Source of the DNA: Megalobrama amblycephala
Taxonomy: Eukaryota; Chordata; Actinopteri; Cypriniformes; Xenocyprididae
NCBI RefSeq assembly: GCF_018812025.1
Contig: NC_063049.1
Location: 7,972,602 to 8,036,601, forward strand
Direction of reading: 5' to 3'
DNA length: 64,000 nucleotides
Under the pieces are notes generated by a model. That model worked only from the letters and a program-made list of their open reading frames with translations, had not been told where the DNA came from and did no database searches. Shown piece after piece: positions 23,881-53,842 of this stretch; the first letter of the stretch is position 1; every line of letters begins with the position of its first letter. A program made the position numbers and the translations under genes.

Positions 23881-26639
23881 TGTTAAATGTATTATTTATA
23901 TGAACGCATTTTCAAACTGAAATTGAAAACCCCACTATCTCATATCCTTATTTTAACTGTGCCTTCCGTTTTTCTAAATCTAACAAAAACTGAAATAATT
24001 GAGGGAAAATGTTCTGCTTTAGTGTGGAAGCACAAAGGAGTCTCTCCTCGCTGCGCTTTGTTTTGCGCCACTAGCGTAAAGACGCTCACAAAACCCCCGT
24101 GCCCTTTCATGCGGGTTTATTAAAAATAACCCAGTTATACTGCTGTTGCGTGCACACAGATGAAGACTTATTCCTCAATCAGAGGCTCGAATCACGGTGA
24201 GCTCATTGGACATGCTTGAACCTGTCAACGGACATAACAAGCGTTTGTTTTACTGTCAAAATCATGAAGTGCGCAAACAGATATTTAATCACAAAACCGA
24301 CCTGCAAGGTGCCTCGAGAAGGCACACTATTTGCAATGGATACAACTGAGATGCGAGTTAATATTTGTTTTGACTCTCTTTGAATTGTCAGAGGGAGGAA
24401 ACCAGCCTGTTTGGGGTGATCAAGTGAAGGACCTGTAGTAGAGAGGGATTTAAAATGAGCCAGATTAGTTAATTATCCACAAATGCGCTTTTCCTCTTAA
24501 GGGTGGGGACAAATTAATCCCAGCGGCAACCGACAAAAATTCTCCTCTGAAAAGCCCTCTCTCTCCCTGCCTCTGTACGAACACAGGGCTTCTGGAGCGG
24601 GCCAGAGCCTTCTAATGAATAGGTCCGGATTAATCATTCATCTTGTGTTGTTTAACGCCGTGATGGATGTATATCGTCACTCAGGCTCAGTCAAGACAAT
24701 AGATGCACAGCGTTTTGTTCTTACCAAATAAATCACTCACATTGTTTAAGGTACATTGATCAATCTAATGACTTGTAATAGGCTCCTAATTACCACAGAA
24801 AAGTGCGGACTGTGGCTTTTAATATACAAATCTAATCGTTTAGTTATGGTGATCAGAATTAAAAAAATATACGTATGATATCATGCATCAACATTTAATC
24901 CTGGTTAATAATTTGCTTATTTGTAAACGAAGGACCAGATTTTTTTTTCCTTCTAAAAATAAATTAATACAAAACATTTTAATTTAAAATATGTTGTTTA
25001 ATGTTTATTTTCTTTCTCGCTTCATTATTATAAAATGTATCTTTAAATAAGCTACTATTTAACTGCTGACAGGGGTAATCAATCCTCAATTAATAGAAAC
25101 TGCTCAAAGTGAATATATTAATTGCGAGAGTAGTAATTATCATATTGCACACATTTTACCCGAATTGTTCAGAAATGTACATCCAGCTTTTTCTGTCATT
25201 TCAATAGTACATGCGCATGCATACACATCTAAATCTGTAACCTAAACCTCTCTGAGCCTCAGGCCAATTTGTTTATGCTGAACAGACGTTTAATAGTGTT
25301 AATTGTTCCTCCGTCAATTTGCAGTGATTGCGGAAATCAAGCGATTTTCGAGACTCCAGCACTTGGATTTGAATAAATTGTTTTATATTCCCCAGCTCTC
25401 TCCATAGGAGGGAATTTAAAGCAAAGCGCTTTGGAGTAAATTGCATCCAGCCTGACTGGCATCGTTCAGCCGCTATAATGGAGCATTATTTGGTCATTTT
25501 GAATACTGTAATGCACAGCGTTTCGGCGGGGCCATTCTCAAGAAAATTGCTTTAACTTTTAAAAGGAGGCGATTCACTCCAAAGCAGGCCATTGTTACAT
25601 TATGTCATTACCCTTAAATGTTTTAACAAGCAGCGCAACACATAATGCATTGATCTTTAAATATTACAAAAGAATTACTGAGGGGGGAAAAAATGAAAAA
25701 TATTAGAATTATTAATTATTGATGATCTGGGGGTTTTTGTATACAAAAAAATAGCCTATTTATTTTATATTTCATTTATTGTGTTTATTTAAAGCATATA
25801 TAATTTGGCGTTCGAACTTTGCATTGAATATTTCTATATTAAATATAAATATAAGTCCACTTTTTTAACGATTTTTGAGTCATGTTCTCGCGTGTTGTTC
25901 TGAAGGTATTTAAAGGAAGCGCGAGGGTGAGCGCGCGCACACGCGCATTAACACCCCAAACTCTAACCTGCGCCCCCCATATCCCTCCCTCTTTTCTCTC
26001 TCTCTTTCTCACACACACACTCAATAAAAGTCTAACACACCTGTTGTGAGATCAGCTTCTTCCTCTTCATCCAAGATTCTTGCATTTCAGCAACTGCATC
26101 TAATTTGATAGTTCGAAATAGTTTTAACATTTGGAATCACCAATAATAGCACAATCAAACATTATTACATTTAAAAAAAAACTGACACTGACATTGCATG
26201 ATACTTATGACTTCGTATCCACTCAAAACATGGCTGCATAATGTCACCTTATAATAAAGCTAACGAGCATAACCAGAAAAATCATGTTTTTAATCAGCAC
26301 ATCAAATCACAATAAAACAACCTACAAAATAAACACATCACTAAAATAATAACGAGGACGCTGCAAACGGTTACACGTGTGAACCTGCGAATTCTAAGCA
26401 TATTGCACATCAAAAACACGAAACAGATATTTGAGGTTATCATGCATAAAATCAAAATGAGACGCTTACCATCGGAGGATGCCTATTAAATACCAATATG
26501 AGCTGAGCGCTATAGTCTGTGCAGATACTACGCCTTGATGGCCATATATATATAAAAAATGATGAAAAATAGCTGATGGCTTATTGCTTGACAGTGGGAT
26601 CAGTACCCCAGTCATTGATTGACGTGCAGCTTTAGTATT
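23881..26639. promoter_or_regulatory. candidate upstream regulatory DNA of sp9
   Basis: Two tracts, about 24400-24860 and 25240-25640, are free of transposon ends and dense in homeodomain-type cores (tagttaattatcc, caaattaatccc, gttaattgttcc). They lie within 2.5 kb upstream of a developmental transcription factor gene. Purine/pyrimidine-rich runs with a short (CA) stretch follow at 25980-26020. The regulatory role is inferred from texture and position. The frame at 23887-24123 is not supported. Confidence 0.35.
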
Positions 26640-26845
26640 TCTGTCATGGTCGCGTCGCTCATTGGTCAGACGCGACTCGTCGCGCGCTCAGATTGGCTGA
26701 GTATTGCAGCCAGCTGTACTTCAAAGCACGCGCTCACTATACAACTCGAGTAGAGAGAGTAAAGCTTCAGCGCACTGTCCCTCAGTCACACTGGAACACT
26801 GAGTCATTGTTCTCTTCAACTAGCTGTCTAGGAAAGGCCCTGGAT
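26640..26845 (+). promoter_or_regulatory. sp9 core promoter and leader
   Basis: Two inverted CCAAT boxes (attgg at 26661-26665 and 26692-26696) lie in a CpG-rich stretch. A weak TATA-like word (tatacaa) sits at 26738-26744. The start codon at 26846 follows about 100 bp later. The exact transcription start is not visible. Confidence 0.5.
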
Positions 26846-28741
26846 ATGGCTACGTCTATACTTGGGGTAAGTAAGCACTGACATATATATTTTAATTCGA
26901 CGTGTTTTTGCTCTGTTAGTTTTACCATTGGTATTCAGTGTTGCTTGCTTGCCTTCAAACTTTTCAATGACTTTTATTTAGCCTGCATTCTAAAAAGAGA
27001 ACATTTTTTAACTTTCAAAATGACGTTTTAATTGTCTAGATTTACTAGTACTAGTGCTTTAAAGAATGCTGAAACCAAAACGCTGATTTGAAGAGGCGAA
27101 CACGAAACTCTGGGAACTCGAAAACCCTGTTCAGCGAAAGAATTCTTTCTGGGGGTGAAATGATAATAAATATAACAACAACGACATTTGTAAGAGTGCA
27201 TTGCTTTTTCTTTAATTGAAAAATAACAATACTTCCATAATGCAAACGTGAAATTCTTTGATAATGACATTTTTAAAACATGACACCTTATTTGAAAACT
27301 TGTAGGAAATATTCACAAGTGAAGCAGTTCATTTTCGACCAAACCTTGATGCTTTGGATTTATTAGCCATTTGTCTGATTTTCAAAACACCCCAACTATG
27401 TTTTATAGTCTAGTAAAGAGCACAAACTTTTCATCCAAACAGGAAGAGCCGCGGTTTGGAACTACCCCTTTAGCGATGCTGGCTGCAACCTGCAACAAAA
27501 TTGGCAACACCAGTCCCCTCACGACTCTACCCGACTCCAGTGCGTTTTCCAAAGGCGGATTTCATCCCTGGAAAAGATCCTCGTCGAGCTGCAATTTGGG
27601 CTCCAGCCTGCCCGGATTCACAGTCGCCACAAGCCGAAGCACCTCCGGACTAACGACCACCACCGGCACGGGTAACAGCGCTTTCTGTCTGGCCTCGACC
27701 TCGCCAACCTCCTCCGCGTTCTCCGCCGAATACAGCAGCTTGTTCTCCAACACGGCGAGCGTTTCCTCGCAGGAGTCAGGACAGTCCGCCTTCATTTCCA
27801 AAGTTCACTCCTCGGCAGAGACTCTATATCCGCGGGTCGGCATGGCGCACCCTTATGAATCGTGGTACAAGTCCGGCTTTCACTCCACCATCTCGGGCGA
27901 GGTGGCCAACGGCGCGTCCACGTGGTGGGACGTGCACACGAACCCGGGCTCGTGGCTCGAGGTTCAAAACCCGGCCGGCACTTTGCAAAGTTCGCTGCAC
28001 TCCGGAACCCCACAAGCCATCCACTCCCAGCTCAGCGGCTACAACCCGGACTTCTCCAGCCTCACGCACTCGGCGTTCAGCTCCACCGGCATCAGCCCCA
28101 CGGCGTCCCACCTCCTGTCGACCAGCCAACACCTGTTGACGCAGGAGGGATTCAAAACTGTGATCCCCACTTACACGGACGCGTCGGCCACAAACGCTAT
28201 GATATCCGGCGCCAGCTCGGGCATCGGGACCTCGTCCAGGTCGTCCAGGAGATACTCCGGACGGGCCACATGCGACTGCCCGAACTGCCAGGAGGCGGAG
28301 CGGCTCGGGCCTGCGGGCGCCAGCCTACGGAGGAAAGGACTTCATAGCTGTCACATCCCGGGCTGCGGTAAAGTCTACGGGAAAACGTCTCACCTCAAAG
28401 CGCATCTGAGGTGGCACACCGGCGAGAGGCCCTTTGTGTGCAACTGGCTTTTTTGCGGCAAACGGTTCACCAGGTCAGACGAGCTCCAGAGGCACCTGCG
28501 CACTCACACGGGCGAGAAGCGATTTGCTTGCCCGGTGTGCAACAAGCGCTTCATGCGGAGCGACCACTTGAGCAAACACATCAAAACACACACCGCTGGA
28601 GGTGGAGGCAAAAAGGGCAGCGATAGCGACACCGACACCAGCAACCTGGAGACCCCCAGGTCTGAGTCCCCAGAACTGATTTTAGAGGGCGTAAACCCGC
28701 GGGTCACGGTCAAAGACCAGTCTCCACACCACGAGTCCTGA
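26846..28741 (+). CDS. sp9: Sp9 zinc-finger transcription factor, 2 exons, 439 aa
   Basis: Sp9 is a nuclear GC-box/GT-box binding factor of the Sp/KLF family, known from limb-bud ectoderm and forebrain interneuron development. Exon 1 (26846-26866) encodes MATSILG and ends at gtaagt. Exon 2 (27443-28741) starts after a cag acceptor with EEPRFG, in phase 0. Visible parts are the Sp box [14 protein letters not shown] (residues 15-28), a Ser/Thr-rich activation region, a Buttonhead box starting CDCPNC (residues 284-289), and three C2H2 fingers (residues 308-390) with finger-helix residues KTSHLKA, RSDELQR and RSDHLSK. The tail has [20 protein letters not shown], which separates Sp9 from Sp8 as I recall the two. 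A longer in-frame start at 27371 lies in the intron and lacks family support. Mammalian Sp9 carries alanine/glycine runs that are absent here. cir1 lies downstream, convergent. Confidence 0.97.
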
Positions 28742-29260
28742 GGCATTTCCCTCCTAGGCGAATCGAGAAAATAAGGAAACGGGTCTGGAGTATGTGACAA
28801 ACTCTCCATTTCTCAGAAAAGCGATCGAGACACTGCATTGGAAAACGCAAATTCAATGCGACACTGGCTATTTCTGCTCCGCCTCAGCTTTCCGGACGAT
28901 AAAGTCTTGTCAAGGCTCTGTGTTTTAACGGCGGACATTTGATGTGGAATGAGTGGGCAAAAGAGGGAACTAAATAACCACGGCCGCCGGTTGAGCTAAT
29001 TGTGTACATATATCCACAAAAATAACATGTTATTTTTCCCTGTAAATGTTACTTATGATTGTTTTGTGGTGGATCCTGAAATTCAGGGAATTTTCTTTCC
29101 TTTCGACGCACTTTGTGGATGTCAGTATGTATGTTACACAGCTATTTAAAATTCATTTAACCTTTCCTTTACCTTGCTAAAAAAATATATAAATGTTTAA
29201 TTGTATAAAGTCACGCTTATAAGGCTTTCATTTTGTAATTAAAGGGATTTAAAATCTAAA
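28742..29260 (+). other. sp9 3' untranslated region with possible poly(A) signal
   Basis: A variant signal attaaa occurs at 29238-29243, about 500 bp after the stop. No earlier canonical aataaa was noticed. The true end could lie further downstream. Confidence 0.4.
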
Positions 29261-30590
29261 GCTTGGGTTGTCTGATGCAAATGTTTTCATCAAAATTATC
29301 TGAGGCTATATATAATCGCTCAAAGCCAAATGCGCATAATATATATATATATATTTACATTTTGGGGTAAAAAAAAAAAAAAAAAAAGAAATAGCCTAAT
29401 GCAGACTAAACATCGGTATTTTTTCCCATTGGGATAAATCAATAGTTAATGCCCCGGAAAGGTATTTTTGTCCAAATGAAAATCTTGTTAAATAGTATTA
29501 ATTATGACTTGGAGCACATCGCAGCCCCATGTGTCTTGTATTGGCGATTAGGGATTCGTGTCTTATCAAATATCTAATTACTCTCCGAGACATCATTTGT
29601 TCAGCAGCTCTTTATCGCACATTTTCCGAGGGGATTCAGTGACAAAGGGCCTCTGAATATTTATTTGAATTGCTCAAATTAACTGCTTAAATTTGCATGT
29701 CAAACGGAAAATGTCCATCCGAGAGAGGGCTGAAGGCATAAAGCATCGTTTAGCTTTTATAAAACGCTACACTTGATTTGGTGTTATGAGAACAGTTTTC
29801 CCCCCTTTTTTCTTGCCTTTTCTGGATGCCACTTTTGAAAGGGGAAATTGGGAGAGGCCTTATGCAAATGTTGAATTTAAAATGCTCTCGCAGTCAAATG
29901 GTCTCTGGCTGTTATTTGAATATCAGTGGCCCTGTACTGAAAAGGTTCAAGGATGCTCTCTGACTTCTTTGTGTTTATCCAGTGCAGCGTCCGATCCCAC
30001 AAAACCCGGCGGAATAATTACAGCTCGAGCCCTGCCTGGGAACTCGTTAGGGAGCTGCAAACGCTTTCTGTGCTACAAGGTAAATTGACCAGAAGGCAAT
30101 AGACTAAAATTATTTTCATTTCCTTTTGTGTGCTGGTGGCCGCAGTAGCCTATTCAGGAAAAAAAAATACACAAATAGAAAATGGTCCATTATCATTTAA
30201 TGACCTCCTGAAAAACTGATAACATTTTGCAAATAACGAATACAAATGTTATATATGGATAGTTTATAGCTAAATCATTAAACTGTGGTCAAATATCTAG
30301 GGTCTAAAACAAAAAAAAAACAAAAAAAAACAAATGCAATTTCCGTCTTACAACAATTTAGTCGATGTTTTCTCCTGTGTACAGAACACAATTCCAGTCT
30401 TTTAAAAGTTAATGTAGGATGGGACGATTTTATTGCACACAATTCAAAATTTGTGTTATGGAAATGAGCGCTATTTGGGCGTGAAGGTATTCACGAGCAC
30501 GCTTTACAATTATATGGTTCTATTAAGGTTTACAAACGGGAGCTTATACATGGACAAGATCTAAGTGCTTTTCAGGCTTTTGGAGGGGAA
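29261..30590. other. candidate conserved non-coding tract 3' of sp9
   Basis: From about 29440 to 30080 the DNA is repeat-poor with dense AT-core motifs (tatctaattactctccg, caaattaactgcttaaat), similar in texture to the upstream candidate tracts. The 100-codon frame at 29786-30088 looks fortuitous. Enhancer function is inference. Confidence 0.3.
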
Positions 30591-30835
30591 TGATGCGCCT
30601 GGGGTTGCGGACAGAAGCGCTGTCACTCACGGCCTTTTGTTCGCGTTTTTCTGGAATGCCCTCTGACTGCGCGCGAGGCAGAAGTCAGCTTTGTTTGCGC
30701 GCGGTAATAAAAGAGTGATCAAAGAGGAGCGCCGCTCCGGCCGCAGCGCGGGAAACTCAGCCGTGACGGTGAGGCGAGTTTCCCGCGCAACCTCCTCTTT
30801 CATCTCCCTTTTGGTTAGAAAAATGTCTATCAAGC
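30591..30835. promoter_or_regulatory. CpG-rich patch between sp9 and cir1
   Basis: The stretch has many CpG dinucleotides (tttgcgcgcggtaataaaag, gccgcagcgcgggaaac) in an AT-rich neighbourhood. It does not belong to either convergent gene's 5' end. It may be an unmethylated regulatory island or the promoter of a non-coding RNA. Confidence 0.3.
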
Positions 30836-32246
30836 GCAGATCGTTTACAAATTAAATGATTATAAATTATTATATATCAATGATTCACTTCAGCGAATGC
30901 TAATGTTTTACTGTCACATTCAGTCTTTCAGTGGGTTATTAACATGTTTTCCGGTGAAAAGCTGAAACTAAAGTAGTCGGTGTATATATTTCTTTAACCA
31001 AAAATAATTGAATTGCAATCGAATTTTGATTCCTCAGAGGCACAGTTGATGAAGTGAGGGTTTGATATTTCGCGCGAGTTGGTTATGAGCTCGATTAATG
31101 TGATGTATTTCAGGCATTTGAAAATCATGTTGGTCATACGTGTATGAAGTAAAGCAACATTTCATTTTCGATGAGTTTTCTCATGTATTTTCAGTTTTGA
31201 ACGCCACTTCTAACATTAGGAATAGAAGCCTTGGATTTTGTATTCACTTATATTTATCAGTTGCCAATTTGAGAGCTGTTTAACACAACTAATTCGTTTT
31301 GTAGCTAAACACAATAATAATAATAATAAAAAAAGCCCCCCTGAATTTATATCACATCTACTAAAATAGAACACCAAAATTAGTGGAAAACTATAATCCC
31401 TTTTAATCAACTAATTGCAGTCTTCTTTGAGACTGATGAGGCTGAAGAGTTGTACCTAGCATCAAGTTTTGTGCCACATTCATAACACATGTATCTTTCC
31501 AAATGGATTTAAGGTAAGGAAGGAGCTACAAAAACCATAAATCATAGTTTAATGAACAAACTGCGAAACAAATCATTCAAGTTATTATGTGTGGAATATA
31601 CACCCCTTCAAGGAGACAAACAAACATTACATTTGAGGAGGGCTAATGCTTAGAGAAAAGAGAACATGTGTTGAAGCAAGACTACAGCAAACATATTGAA
31701 AACACTGACAGAATGAGTCAAATATCATTTTAATCCCTGGTCTATAACAGGTTCAGTTTCTACATTCTCATGGCGCCCTCTTCTGGAGAAATCCCCAGAG
31801 CAATGGAAAACCATTGGGAAAGCAAACAATTTATCCAAAACATTTGAGATTTAGTACCCCTCATGTCGGTCCAAACTCTAAAGACCCAAACAGAAAAGGA
31901 AATTAAATATATATTTAAACATCTCATTTCGGTACAACAGCAGTTCAGTGACATCAAGTTCCGAAAATGAAGAATAAAAGCACTATAATCCTCTGAATGT
32001 CATAACTTTGTGACAAACAGACCACCTTTAAAGTCATCTTTCACTAAAAAATCCTGCCCTTCGCTAAAGCTCTTGATACCAAATATGATCAAGTGTCATT
32101 GGTTCTCAGCTGACCAAGAGAACTTCAACCAAAAGGGAATATTTACAGGAATAATGACTTGAATTTCACTTTTTGTCACACAAAAAACATTGTATAACTT
32201 TAAAAGATGTGAAATACAGCACAAGAGCCACATGGGCTAGTACTAA
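30836..32246. other. intergenic DNA between sp9 and cir1, nothing recognised
   Basis: No coding frame or transposon end was identified. Short frames on the minus strand (31216-31410, 31760-31957) show no family. Confidence 0.35.
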
Positions 32247-32563
32247 AGGGATAGTTCAGCCAAAAATTAAATTCTGTCATTTATTCACCCTCAAGTTGTT
32301 CCAAACCTGTACGAGATTTTTCTTCTGTTGAGCACAGTAGAAGATATTTTGAAGAATGTTGGTAACCAGAGAGTTGATGGTAGCCATGGTATTTTTTTTT
32401 TCCTACTATGGAAGTCAATGGCTACTGTCAACTGTTTGATTACAAACTTTCTTCAAAATATCTTCTTTTGTGTTCAACAGAAGAAAGAAACTCATATGGG
32501 TTTGGAACAACATGAGGGTGAGTAAATGATGACAAACTTTTCATTTTTCGGTGAACTATCCCT
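32247..32563. mobile_element. TTAA-type miniature foldback element, copy 1
   Basis: The ends agggatagttca and tgaactatccct are inverted repeats. The right flank is ttaa and the left is the one-base variant ctaa. The two arms also pair internally (gaagatattttgaagaatgt against ttcaaaatatcttcttttg). Close relatives lie at 53518-53842 and, split by another insertion, at 36170-36620. It sits about 190 bp past the cir1 stop codon and could be part of its 3' untranslated region. Confidence 0.8.
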
Positions 32564-32753
32564 TTAAAGGTGCTGCTTTGTCATTTTGGAGCTATTAAGT
32601 TTTAATATACAAAAAAAAGAGCGGCTAGGGTATTTAAAAACGGTCAGGGTTTGGAATGATACGAGGGGGAGTAAATGATGTAAGAAGCTTCCTTTGAATG
32701 AATCCTTTAATCTGAGATTAAAGACAAAGTAACGATGGTGTCAGATTGACTAC

Positions 32754-42532
<9,779 letters not shown>

Positions 42533-42665
42533 CTTTGACCCCCAGCGTAACGACCAAAATGTTATTAAAACCCGAAGTTAGCGTCTTCCGCCGAACATCA
42601 AAACAACACCAGCAGCGGCGCTTCTTTATGACGCAATCAAAACAGCACTTCCGGGACTTTTCATA
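42533..42665 (-). promoter_or_regulatory. cir1 proximal promoter
   Basis: On the minus strand an ETS/GABP-type site CCGGAAGT lies at 42654-42647, and a second ggcggaag word lies near 42595. Both sit within about 125 bp of the start codon. ETS sites without a TATA box are typical of broadly expressed genes. The transcription start itself is inferred. Confidence 0.5.
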
Positions 42666-43284
42666 ATAATATTTAAGTTGCTACTTTTATTAACTAAATT
42701 TCGTATACATAAATTGAAAGAAACCTTTAAGTTCAACAATACCTAAAACAATTTATAGTTTGAAAAAGAAAGCTGTAAAGCTGTTTTATGTTTTTATTTA
42801 CCTTTTTGTGTTTATTTTTTAAATCTTTTATAATTCGTTTATCTTATTTTATTCTATTTATTTTTATATATTTTTTATGGTTTATTATAATGCACCCTGG
42901 CTTTATTTGTAAATCTTTCAAAACAATTTAAAAAAAACATCCAGTTTTTTTCCCAGTGATCTTATTTTAATATAAATTACAAAACATGTACATATCGTAC
43001 TTCGAAAGAAACTACAGTAATACTGCATAATATTACTCAAACAACTATCAAAAATCACAAGACAATCATGCACTTCATTTTTATTATTTTTTATTATAAT
43101 ATTATTTAATTTATGTAATTGTATTTACACTCCTGTTGTATTTGTTTTATAACACATTTATTGGTTTATTTATTATGTATCAATAAACTTAATTATCATA
43201 ATAAATTAATTATAAATTAAAATTATAAATTATAATTAATAAAGTTATTATGTAGTAATAAATCGTTCGCAACAGCGCAAACAA
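42666..43284. other. AT-rich spacer between the divergent cir1 and scrn3 promoters
   Basis: The stretch is strongly AT-rich (tttatt and aattataaat words) and carries no gene or element ends that I could recognise. Confidence 0.5.
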
Positions 43285-43583
43285 ATAGCCAATCAAAAAT
43301 GCTGCTACACGACCACGTGACTCGACGCCACCTGAAAGCGCCGCGGCCCCGCCCACTGATCCGCTGATTAAACACCAATGTGGATCGACCGACTCATTTG
43401 TCAGATCGCTTGTGCGGATTGTTTTGGTTGCTTATAAATCAGATAAGCGTGCATTCGGATTTGTGTCAAAGTCTGCTGCCAGTTTTGTTTATGGAGAAAG
43501 GAAAAGGAAAGTAAACAGATGTTTAATCTCGTCGAACAGAAAAGTGATTTTCTTCGTGCCTGACATACGCTGAGTTAAACAAG
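43285..43583 (+). promoter_or_regulatory. scrn3 promoter and non-coding leader exon
   Basis: A CCAAT box lies at 43289-43293, an E-box CACGTG in gaccacgtgact at 43314-43319, and a GC box ccccgccc at 43347-43354. A leader exon ends at 43583 with aacaag before gtaaat. Its start is not precisely visible but is probably between 43380 and 43450. The coding exon begins at 43897. Confidence 0.6.
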
Positions 43584-43873
43584 GTAAATATTATTTACCG
43601 TTACTGCAAATATCTTTATGAATATCTACCATATTATAGGAAAAGACTGTTTAATTCAAAGGCCTGTGTCTTACTAAGAGTTCATTCATTCTGTGGATGT
43701 GGAATATTATGAGTACTGAATTCCTGTTACTTCGAGGTCAGTGTTTTATTGTATGAATTATTGATTTCCATGTGATGTGTCTATATTCATCTACATCGAT
43801 CTTGGCATAATTACTCTATCATAGATATTTCAGCACGTGAATCTCTGGATACCAATGAACAAACGTGCATTGA

Positions 43874-52097
<8,224 letters not shown>

Positions 52098-52247
52098 GAC
52101 TTCTTTTAGAATTTAAAATAGTTTATAATTGTATTATTGGATGTTTCTTCAACTATAGGCACTTTTGGACCTGTGGATCCTAGTAAAACACACTTTTCAC
52201 ACTGTCGCTAGTTTCACTAAATTACACTTTGATTGGAATGGAGGCGT

Positions 52248-52253
52248 AATAAA
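52248..52253 (+). other. possible scrn3 poly(A) signal
   Basis: A canonical aataaa lies about 150 bp after the scrn3 stop codon. It is the first one noticed on this strand. Usage is inferred. Confidence 0.45.
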
Positions 52254-52539
52254 AATATTCTGCTCGCAAGTGATGTGAACAGAATATTTTACTGTCTGAT
52301 TTTTCTCTCTCCGATTTTCACTTCACTCACCATATGTCTCAAATTCATCTCAAGCTCTTCACTGTAGTTCTTTGTTAAACAAGTAACTTTTGAAAAATAT
52401 TAATGCTGAGACAGCAGCAAGCTTTAAAATGATATATACAGTATTTCACTCTTTGTTTGAAAGGCTGCTCACTGCAGAGCCAATGGGTGGAGATTTGCTC
52501 AATTTGTTTATTTTATAATGGATTTTCAAAATGTAAGCT

Positions 52540-52760
52540 CGTGTACAACAATTTGAAGCTGCAGTGAAACTAATTTTGACTTTCAACTGTTTGGTGCCCA
52601 TTGAAGTCTACTATATGGAAAAAAAAATCCTGTAATGTTTTCATCAAAAACTTTAATTTCTTTTCGACTGAAGAAAGAAAGACATGGACATCTTGGATGA
52701 CATGGGGGTGAGTAAATTATCAGGAAAAGTTTATTTAAAGGTGGACTAATCCTTTAACTA
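52540..52760. mobile_element. fragment related to the foldback at 9487-10205
   Basis: The blocks ttgaagctgcagtgaaac, gaagtctactatatgg and gacatgggggtgagtaa match the right end of the 9487-10205 element in the same order. No left arm is present. It lies between scrn3 and gpr155. Confidence 0.6.
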
Positions 52761-53517
52761 ATGTAAACAAACCAAATCTTATTATAAAGTGTTAATATTA
52801 ATATTAAATCTTCTGGATCTAAACAGGGGTAAAAACTAATCTATTCATAAACACAATTTGAAAGTTTTATTGTGACTTTAATAATTTTTATGTTAATCTC
52901 AATCTCAACCCCTCAGATATAAAAGTTCCCAAAGTTGAAGAAACACCCGGTTACTGTTGCTAGTGGAAGAGATAATTTGCACAATCATTCAGGCAATTAC
53001 TGTATGTTTGGATATAATTTTAATAATATACTCACAACCATTTACAGGTTAGTCACATTGTTCACATTACTGACATGTTAAATAAGTTGCATGTTTTTAG
53101 CATTTTAGAGTGCATGTCAAAGACTCAAATGGGAAGTTTGAACTGTCTGTCATTCCTTATTATTCATGTCTACTGCAATCCAGTGCCAGTGATGCAGATA
53201 TCATATGCAAACACTTACAGCTGAATAATTAATCCCAAAGGATTCACTTTGAGAAATGTGTGAACTGGTGGAAGTTGGCAGAACTTACTAACTGTCCACT
53301 CTATTTAAGTAAAAATAATAATAATAATGAAAAGATCAACACTCATTAAAGTCCATACCACAAACACAGTGAGCTTGTCTTTATTATTATTTCATGGAAA
53401 TGTGACCTGGCTTCAGTGACAGGCTCACTATTGTCACAGCGGATCATGGATTGATAACAGTGTTCAGAGGAGAGCAGGTAATTGAGACACTCATTGACAT
53501 CCCAGAATTCTCTTTAA
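52761..53517. other. AT-rich spacer between scrn3 and gpr155
   Basis: No gene or clear element ends are visible. The 3' ends of the convergent scrn3 and gpr155 flank it. Confidence 0.4.
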
Positions 53518-53842
53518 AGGGATAGTTCACCCAAAAATGAAAATTCTGTCATCATTTACTCATCCTCAAGTTGTTCCAAACATGTACAAATTTCTTTGTT
53601 CTGCTTAACACAAAGGAAGATATTTTGAAGAATGTAGGAAACTGAACTGTTTTGGGGCACCATTGACTTCCATAGTTTTTTTTTTTTCGTACTATGGAAG
53701 TCAATGGTGCCCCAAAGCAGCTTTCATCTTTCATCAAAATATCTTCATTTGTGTTCAACAGACCAAAGAAATTTATACAGGTTTGAAACAACTTGAGGGT
53801 GAGTAAATGATGGCAGAATTTATTTTTGGGCGAGCTATCCCT
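53518..53842. mobile_element. TTAA-type miniature foldback element, copy 2
   Basis: The ends agggatagttcacccaaa and gggcgagctatccct are inverted repeats with one mismatch near the right end. They are flanked by ttaa at 53514-53517 and 53843-53846. The arms pair around a T-run at about 53680 (tttcgtactatggaagtcaa). Relatives lie at 32247-32563 and 36170-36620. Confidence 0.88.
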
